NCBI RefSeq assembly: GCF_025144225.1
Contig: NZ_JALXXB010000001.1
Location: forward strand, 186,001 to 250,000
DNA length: 64,000 bases
Source of the DNA: Aestuariimicrobium sp. p3-SID1156
Lineage (GTDB): Bacteria; Actinomycetota; Actinomycetes; Propionibacteriales; Propionibacteriaceae
Direction of reading: 5' to 3'
A model generated the notes under the pieces. The model saw only the letters and a program-made list of their open reading frames with translations. It was not told the DNA's origin and made no database searches. A program made the position numbers and the translations under genes. Below are positions 59,153 through 64,000 of this stretch, piece by piece (the first letter of the stretch is position 1; each line of letters starts with the position of its first letter).

Positions 59153-60064
59153 ATGACGACTCCCCTTGCCAAGAGCGACGAACGCGTCCCGGTCCTCGAA
59201 ATCGGGGGGACGCACGTGGTCGCCGCGTGGGCCAGTTCTGCGGGCGCTGTCGAGGTGGTCTCACGGCAGTCCCTGCACAACATGGCGCCCGCCGACGAGT
59301 TGGCGCGGGTGATCACCGATGCCGGCCGGGAGCTCGGCGCGCCGGAGGGGGCGGTCTGGGGGGCCGCCATCCCCGGACCCTTCGACTACGACCGGGGGAT
59401 CGGTGACTTCACCGGGGTTCCGAAGTTCGACCACTGGCATGGCCACGACGTCGGCGCGGACCTGCGCGCAGGCCTCGGCGCCGGCGCCATCCACTTCCTG
59501 AACGATGCGGACGCCTTCGGGGTCGGCGAGGCCATGGCCGGCGCCACCCAGGGGTTGCACCGTTCGATCGGGCTCACCCTGGGTACCGGCATCGGCTCCG
59601 CCTTCGTCGTCGACGGCGTGCCGGTGGTGACCGGCCCCGGCATCCCGCGCCTGGGCGAGGTGCACACCCTCCACCACGGGGGCCGGCCGCTGGAGGAACT
59701 GGTCTCGCGCGGCGCCATTCGCGAGGCCTGGCGTGAGGCCACGGGTGAGTGGGTCGAGGTCAAGCCGATCGCCGAGGCGGCTCTTGCCGGTGACGAGGTC
59801 GCTCTGAAGATCTTCGACGACGCCTACCGGGTGCTGGCCGAGGTCATCGAGCCGGTGGTGCACGAGTTCGGCGCCGAGGGCCTGGTCATGGGCGGTTCGA
59901 TTGCCCGCTCGACCGAGCTGGTGGACAGATTCTTCACCGCCCGGATGCACTTCGCCTACGGCTCCCCGGTGCCTGTCTGGTTCTCCCCGGACGCCGAGCG
60001 CAGCGCCATCGTCGGGGCAGCCCACTGGGCGCGTGCGGCCGAGGCCGGGGCGCGCTATCGCTGA
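59153..60064 (+). CDS. ROK-family sugar kinase
   Basis: 303 residues. VLEIGGTHVVAAWASS is the phosphate-1 loop, GAAIPGPFDYDRGIGDF and FLNDADAFGVGEAMAGA carry the sugar-binding/catalytic Asp, and LTLGTGIGSAFVVDG is phosphate-2. The Cys-rich zinc motif of many ROK proteins is absent. Likely a glucokinase-type or N-acetylhexosamine kinase in the cytoplasm. It lies nine bases after the E2 stop, so it may be co-transcribed with pdh. Its stop overlaps the alr stop on the opposite strand by ten bases. Confidence 0.82.
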   Translation: MTTPLAKSDERVPVLEIGGTHVVAAWASSAGAVEVVSRQSLHNMAPADELARVITDAGRELGAPEGAVWGAAIPGPFDYDRGIGDFTGVPKFDHWHGHDVGADLRAGLGAGAIHFLNDADAFGVGEAMAGATQGLHRSIGLTLGTGIGSAFVVDGVPVVTGPGIPRLGEVHTLHHGGRPLEELVSRGAIREAWREATGEWVEVKPIAEAALAGDEVALKIFDDAYRVLAEVIEPVVHEFGAEGLVMGGSIARSTELVDRFFTARMHFAYGSPVPVWFSPDAERSAIVGAAHWARAAEAGARYR

Positions 60065-61191
60065 GCCGCCGAGCGGTGGATTCGCTCGACGCGCGGCGCG
60101 ATCAGACAGGTCACCTCGTAGGTGATGGTTCCCATCAGCTCAGCCATCTCCTCGGTGCTGATGAACTCCTCGCCCTGGCCGCCCAGCAGAACGACCTCAT
60201 CGCCGACCTGGTCAGCCGAGTCGGGGCCGAGGTCAACCATGCACTGGTCCATGCAGATCCGCCCCACGATCGGCACGCTGCGCCCATTGACCAGCACCCG
60301 ACCCCTATTCGAGTTCAATCGGCTGAAGCCGTCGGCGTACCCGACCGGGAGCGTCCCGACCCAGGTGTCGCGGTCGGCAGTCCAGGTGCGGCCGTATCCC
60401 ACCGTCGTTCCCGCGGTGACGAGCTTGCGGAAGAGCAGTCGTGTCGTCCACCGCAGCGCCTGGGTCAACTCCACCGAGCGCGGGGTGGTGGCGTCCGGGT
60501 AGTAGCCGTAGACCGAGACCCCCGGACGCGCCAGCGTGAAGCCGTCCAGGTCCTCCGCCCCCAGGATCGCCCCGGAGTTCGCGGCGTGGACGAACGGCAC
60601 CGGGCCGACCTCGGCCTGCACCGCCTCCACTGCCGCGCGGAAGCGGGCGAGTTGGTCGCGGGTGAAGCCGCCGTCGTCTGCCACGTCGCTGACGGGCAGG
60701 TGGGTGAAGATCCCATCCAGGCTGATGCCGGGCAGGTCGCGCACGAGTCGTGCGAGGCGGGGGGCGTCCTCGAGCGGGGCGCCGATGCGTCCCATGCCCG
60801 AATCAAGCTTCACGTGGACGCCCACCGTCGTGTCCTCGACAGCGTTCGCTGCGGTGCGAATGGTGTCCTCGTCGACGACCGTCAGGCTCAGCCCGGCCCC
60901 GACGGCGCGGGCGACCTCATCGGGCAGGCAGTGGCTCAGCTTCAGGATCGGCAGCCCGACCCCGGCATCGCGCAGCTGGATGCCCTCAGCGACGGTCGCC
61001 ACGCCCAGCATCTCGACCAGCCGCTGCGACTGGAGGAAACGCGACACAGGGACGGCACCATGGCCATAGGCATTGCCCTTCACCGCCGCCAGCATCGCCG
61101 TGCCGGACGGAAGTTTCGCGCGAAGGCCGCGCAGGTTCGAGGCGATGGCGTCCAGGTCGATGGTGGCGACGACGGGAGCGGTGAGGCTCAT
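60055..61191 (-). CDS. alr: Alanine racemase
   Basis: 378 residues, the usual length. The PLP lysine is in AVKGNAYGHGAVPV (around residue 39) and the second catalytic base, Tyr, lies in the C-terminal domain near GYGRTWTADRD / GRICMDQCMVDLG. It makes D-alanine for peptidoglycan. ATG at 61191 overlaps the stop of the EcsC gene (TGATG), so the two are co-translated. Confidence 0.94.
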   Translation of the reverse strand: MSLTAPVVATIDLDAIASNLRGLRAKLPSGTAMLAAVKGNAYGHGAVPVSRFLQSQRLVEMLGVATVAEGIQLRDAGVGLPILKLSHCLPDEVARAVGAGLSLTVVDEDTIRTAANAVEDTTVGVHVKLDSGMGRIGAPLEDAPRLARLVRDLPGISLDGIFTHLPVSDVADDGGFTRDQLARFRAAVEAVQAEVGPVPFVHAANSGAILGAEDLDGFTLARPGVSVYGYYPDATTPRSVELTQALRWTTRLLFRKLVTAGTTVGYGRTWTADRDTWVGTLPVGYADGFSRLNSNRGRVLVNGRSVPIVGRICMDQCMVDLGPDSADQVGDEVVLLGGQGEEFISTEEMAELMGTITYEVTCLIAPRVERIHRSAAQR

Positions 61192-61859
61192 CAGCGGGTG
61201 AGACGGCGTCGGTCGACGAACTCGCGCCGCGCGTAGGTCGCGATCTGGAAGGTCTGGTAGCCGTCGGTGAGGGCTCCGACGCCACCGCCGATCAGCGGGA
61301 TCCGCTTGCCCAGGAGCAGCGGCAGCTTCTTGCCGCCGATCTGGGCGGCCAGGTGGCTGAGCACGTTGCCGGAGATCTGGTCGTCCAGGCGCGGGTCATA
61401 GGCCGGGGCGGTGGCGATCGCCATCGGGGTCGAGGGAAGGATGCGCTCGCGTACCAGGTCGGTGGCGGATTCCTCGCCCAGCAGGCACATCAGGATCGCG
61501 CTGCGGACCCGGGAATCATCGATGTCATAGCCGCGCAGGTGGGCGATCGCGGCCACCATCCGGCACTGGACGACGGTGATCCCGGCCAGGTTCGCGGGCA
61601 CCGCGAAGACCGCGACGACCAGGCCGCCGACGTTGGTGGCGAACCCCTGGGCCCCGGCCAGGCTGACATGCTGGGTGACCAGCGAATCAATGGCACCCTC
61701 ACGGTCCATCTTCTTGCCCAGGTGGGTGGCGGCCGACTGCCGTGCGCCCGGCAGGTTGGCGCCGCCGACGATGGCGACGTCGAGCACCTTGCGCAGGGCA
61801 CTGGAATTGATCCTGGTCGACGCCATGATCGACTTGCCGAAATCCTTGGCGGTGGCCAT
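61191..61859 (-). CDS. EcsC-family protein
   Basis: 222 residues. The ATG at 61859 follows AGGAGG. The conserved EcsC core (GGLVVAVFAVPANLAGITVVQCRMVAAIAHLRGYDI and IPLIGGGVGALTDGYQTFQIATYAR) is present; one or two amphipathic or hydrophobic helices may associate with the membrane. The role is unknown; in Bacillus, EcsC neighbours an ABC transporter. Here it is coupled to alr. Confidence 0.8.
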   Translation of the reverse strand: MATAKDFGKSIMASTRINSSALRKVLDVAIVGGANLPGARQSAATHLGKKMDREGAIDSLVTQHVSLAGAQGFATNVGGLVVAVFAVPANLAGITVVQCRMVAAIAHLRGYDIDDSRVRSAILMCLLGEESATDLVRERILPSTPMAIATAPAYDPRLDDQISGNVLSHLAAQIGGKKLPLLLGKRIPLIGGGVGALTDGYQTFQIATYARREFVDRRRLTR

Positions 61860-61989
61860 GTGGTTCCTCCTTGCATCTGCCTGTCCAGAGTATGCGGAAC
61901 CGGTCCGCGACCACCGGGATCGCGACCCTGAACCCACCCTCAAGTCGCATCCGGCCATTCCTGTCAGACCCTCGGTGCACACTGGAGGC

Positions 61990-62685
61990 ATGGTGCGCGT
62001 GTTCGGTGAGGAGGCCCAGTGGCCCCGGCAGGACCTGATCGGGTTCTGCGAGGAGTTCGACCCGCCCCTGGTCCTGGCCGCCTACCAGTGCGGCGTCTTC
62101 CCGATGCCGCTGCTCGAGTCCGCCTTCTCCACCGAGATGGGCTGGTGGTCACCGATGCGCCGCGGCATCCTGCCGCTGGACCAGGTGCGCGTCACCCGCA
62201 GCCTGCGCAAATCAGTCAGACGCTACCGCACCAGCATTGACCAGGCCTTTCACCGTGTCATACGCCAGTGCGCCAATCCCGAACGCGAGGGCGCCTGGAT
62301 CACCGAGGAGGTCCGCGCCGTCTATTCCACCCTCCACGAGGACGGCCAGGCCCATTCTGTGGAGGTCTGGGACGCCGAGGGCCGCCTCGTCGGTGGACTC
62401 TACGGGGTCTCGATCGGCGGCCTGTTCGCCGGTGAGTCCATGTTCCACGACCCCGAACACGGCCGGGACGCCTCCAAGGTGGCGCTGCTCAGGCTCGTCA
62501 CCGAACTCGCCCGCGGCGTCGCCGCCGAAGACCTGGCCGAGCGGAGACTGCTGGACGTCCAATGGCAGACCCCGCACCTGGCCAGCATGGGTGTCATCGA
62601 GGTGCCGCGCACGGAGTACCTGCAACGACTCGACCGCGTCCTGACCGCCGGTCCACCTGATTGGAAGGGGAGCGCCGATGCCTGA
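61990..62685 (+). CDS. aat: Leucyl/phenylalanyl-tRNA--protein transferase
   Basis: 231 residues. LVLAAYQCGVFPMPL, GWWSPMRRGILPLDQ, RSLRKSVRRYRTSIDQAFHRVI, GAWITEEVRAVYSTLHEDGQAHSVEVWD and LVGGLYGVSIGGLFAGESMFH are characteristic of Aat. It adds Leu/Phe to N-terminal Lys/Arg for ClpAP degradation (N-end rule). The only ribosome-site-like sequence (GGAGG) is just one base from the ATG, so initiation may be leaderless. Overlaps the next gene by eight bases. Confidence 0.93.
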   Translation: MVRVFGEEAQWPRQDLIGFCEEFDPPLVLAAYQCGVFPMPLLESAFSTEMGWWSPMRRGILPLDQVRVTRSLRKSVRRYRTSIDQAFHRVIRQCANPEREGAWITEEVRAVYSTLHEDGQAHSVEVWDAEGRLVGGLYGVSIGGLFAGESMFHDPEHGRDASKVALLRLVTELARGVAAEDLAERRLLDVQWQTPHLASMGVIEVPRTEYLQRLDRVLTAGPPDWKGSADA

Positions 62686-63541
62686 ACTGCCCGAGGTGGA
62701 GGCCCTGCGCGGCTTTCTGGAGGAACGCTGCGTCGGCAAGTCCATCGACAGCATCCAGTTGGCCGCCTTCAGCGCGTTGAAGACGGTGCTGCCGCCACCG
62801 GACGCCCTGCTGGGTCTGGAGATCACGGCCGTGGCGCGGCACGGGAAGTTCATCGACCTCGACGCCCAGGGCATGCACTTGATCTTCCACCTGGCCCGCG
62901 CCGGTTGGCTGGTCTGGCGCGACCAGATGCCGGACAAACCCGTCCGCCCCGGCAAGAATCCGCTGGCGCTGCGCGTCACACTGTCGGACGGATCCGGGTT
63001 CGACCTCACCGAGGCCGGGACCCAGAAACACCTCGCGGTCCACGTCGTCCAGGAACCGAACGAGGTGCCGATGATCGAGACCCTCGGGCCAGACCCGCTC
63101 GCCGAGGGCTTCACCGAGGACCAGTTCGACGAGATCCTAACCAGGGCCGGCCGTGCGCAGATCAAGGGCGTCCTCAAGGACCAGCGCACCCTCGCCGGGA
63201 TCGGGAACGCCTACTCCGACGAGATCCTCTTCGAGGCCCGGTTGAGTCCATTCCAACCCGCCAGTGGGCTGGGGCGTCAGCAGCGGGACGCCCTACTGGC
63301 GACGATCCGCCAGGTCCTCACCGCGGCCGTCGCCGCCACGCAGGGGCTGGGGGCGGAGAAGCTCAAGGACTCCAAGCGCGCCGGGATGCGCGTCCACGGT
63401 CGCACAGGGGAGAGCTGTCAGGTCTGTGGCAGCACCATCGCGGAGGTGTCCTTCGCCGACTCCTCCCTGCAGTACTGCCCGGGCTGCCAGACCCAGGGCA
63501 AGAAGCTGGCCGATCGACGGATGTCGCGGCTGCTGAAGTAG
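62678..63541 (+). CDS. Fpg/Nei-family DNA glycosylase
   Basis: 287 residues. MPELPEVEALRGFLEE provides the catalytic Pro1/Glu2 (after Met removal); ARHGKFIDLD, the helix-two-turn-helix KDQRTLAGIGNAYSDEILFEARLSP and the C-terminal zinc finger (CQVCGSTI ... YCPGCQTQG) are complete. It excises oxidised bases such as 8-oxoguanine or oxidised pyrimidines. The start overlaps the aat stop. Whether it is MutM or Nei-like is not decided here. Confidence 0.9.
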   Translation: MPELPEVEALRGFLEERCVGKSIDSIQLAAFSALKTVLPPPDALLGLEITAVARHGKFIDLDAQGMHLIFHLARAGWLVWRDQMPDKPVRPGKNPLALRVTLSDGSGFDLTEAGTQKHLAVHVVQEPNEVPMIETLGPDPLAEGFTEDQFDEILTRAGRAQIKGVLKDQRTLAGIGNAYSDEILFEARLSPFQPASGLGRQQRDALLATIRQVLTAAVAATQGLGAEKLKDSKRAGMRVHGRTGESCQVCGSTIAEVSFADSSLQYCPGCQTQGKKLADRRMSRLLK

Positions 63542-63550
63542 TTCAGTCGC

Positions 63551-63808
63551 TCACGCACCGGGGCGTTCGCGGAGGGCCAGTAGCTCGTGGATCTCGTCCA
63601 GCCCCCGCTTGACGTCCTCGAGTTCGCGATCGAAGCGGGCATAGGCGGCGATGAAGGCCCCGGCCGCCTGCTCGGGCCAGCCCAACCGCAGCTCCTCCAT
63701 GTGGGCAGCGAGGTCCCGCTGGACGATGTGGAGGTGGTCGGTGGCCGCCTCGACCCGGTCGGCCGCCGTCCGCAAGACCTCAGTCTCGGCGTGTTCCATG
63801 ATCGTCAT
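63551..63808 (-). CDS. WXG100/ESAT-6-like small protein
   Basis: 85 residues, two long helices around the turn LGWPEQAAGAF, which occupies the position of the WxG motif although Gly is replaced by Glu. The C-terminal helix runs FIAAYARFDRELEDVKRGLDEIHELL. WXG100 proteins are secreted by ESX/Yuk systems, but no EccC or partner gene is in the window. The ATG at 63808 follows GAGGAGG. An upstream in-frame ATG was rejected. Confidence 0.7.
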   Translation of the reverse strand: MTIMEHAETEVLRTAADRVEAATDHLHIVQRDLAAHMEELRLGWPEQAAGAFIAAYARFDRELEDVKRGLDEIHELLALRERPGA

Positions 63809-63873
63809 GCCCCCTCCTCGACCGGTCTGCAATACCTCCGACACTAGGCGGGGTTGGGGTCACGTGACCGGGA

Positions 63874-63879
63874 TAGGCT
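63874..63879 (+). promoter_or_regulatory. -10 box of pheA, leaderless type
   Basis: TAGGCT, six bases, then the GTG at 63886. Confidence 0.5.
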
Positions 63880-63885
63880 GGCCGG

Positions 63886-64000
63886 GTGCTCGGATACTTC
63901 GGACCCGCCGGAACCTTCACCCACCAAGCCCTGCTGACTCTCGGCGCCGACGGGGACCACAAGCCCTTCCCCTCGGTGGTGGCCACGCTCAACGCGGTCC
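63886..64000 (+). CDS. pheA: Prephenate dehydratase, N-terminal part (cut by window edge)
   Basis: The first 38 codons read LGYFGPAGTFTHQALLTLGA then FPSVVATLNAV, the standard start of prephenate dehydratase (PheA), which makes phenylpyruvate from prephenate. GTG start directly downstream of a leaderless-type promoter. The rest lies beyond base 64000. Confidence 0.88.
   Translation, partial: MLGYFGPAGTFTHQALLTLGADGDHKPFPSVVATLNAV

Noticed and set aside
1..64000. tRNA, rRNA, CRISPR arrays and insertion sequences
   Set aside because: No cloverleaf-like T-loop sequences, rRNA stretches, regularly spaced repeats or transposase motifs were recognised on reading; short RNAs could still have been missed without a covariance search.

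Overview
The window is chromosomal DNA from a high-GC Gram-positive actinobacterium, most likely of the order Propionibacteriales (family Propionibacteriaceae is my best guess; the genus cannot be fixed from sequence alone). Support comes from strongly G/C-biased third codon positions on both strands, the ribosomal cluster rpsF-ssb-rpsR-rplI, a Ppm1-type polyprenol-phosphate mannosyltransferase, a DUF222/HNH endonuclease, actinobacterial-style kdp genes and many start codons that sit 6-8 nt behind a TAnnnT -10 box with no room for a leader. No rRNA, tRNA, CRISPR array, insertion sequence or prophage was recognised, so most of the window is ordinary core and semi-core chromosome.

Layout. 1-3.8 kb: end of an amino-acid permease, a SRPBCC protein coupled to a phytoene-dehydrogenase-like flavoprotein, and a GntR regulator coupled to a membrane protein with two matched operator-like repeats. 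3.9-9.9 kb: threonine synthase, the rpsF-ssb-rpsR-rplI operon, the magnesium channel MgtE and a Tat-type lipoprotein. 9.9-22.3 kb: a trehalose-synthase-like GH13 enzyme, Ppm1, a small operon of photoproduct-glycosylase-like / ArsC-like / HAD proteins, a YihY membrane protein, a thioesterase, a CYTH-CHAD protein, an MMPL exporter with its TetR repressor and a divergent MFS pump. 22.5-27.5 kb: three tightly packed genes for a processive family-2 glycan synthase, a membrane-fusion-type protein and a lipoprotein GH81 endo-beta-1,3-glucanase. I read these as a candidate curdlan-like (beta-1,3-glucan) synthesis and export cluster, the most interesting system in the window. 27.5-30.5 kb: a YeiH-type permease, small housekeeping proteins, and a scar holding fragments of a MarR regulator and an EamA transporter. 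30.6-38.3 kb: a complete high-affinity potassium system, (small ORF)-kdpF-kdpA-kdpB-kdpC-kdpD-kdpE, chained by start/stop overlaps, with an 11-bp direct repeat upstream that could bind KdpE. 38.8-48.3 kb: YibE/F protein, a HhH-GPD DNA glycosylase coupled to a metallohydrolase and a DUF2786 protein, an MprA/MprB-like two-component system, an HNH endonuclease, an S51 peptidase, a low-molecular-weight phosphatase and argF. 48.3-55.5 kb: a secreted 5'-nucleotidase with an orphaned LPSTG motif, a LuxR-type regulator, a secreted CAP/FG-GAP protein and a two-gene operon (acyl-CoA-dehydrogenase-like, PIG-L/methyltransferase) whose third gene, a GT2 glycosyltransferase, survives only as a frameshifted stub. 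55.6-64 kb: pdhA-pdhB-pdhC, a ROK kinase, alanine racemase with an EcsC protein, aat, an Fpg/Nei glycosylase, a WXG100-like protein and the start of pheA.

The main regulatory observations are: recurring leaderless promoters; four intergenic clusters of TTGTCCACA/TTATCCACA DnaA-box-like words; a near-perfect 31-bp TetR-type operator overlapping the annotated start of the TetR gene; and a 70-nt near-perfect inverted repeat between the MMPL and CYTH-CHAD genes. All functional statements are from motif recognition by eye; no database search was run.
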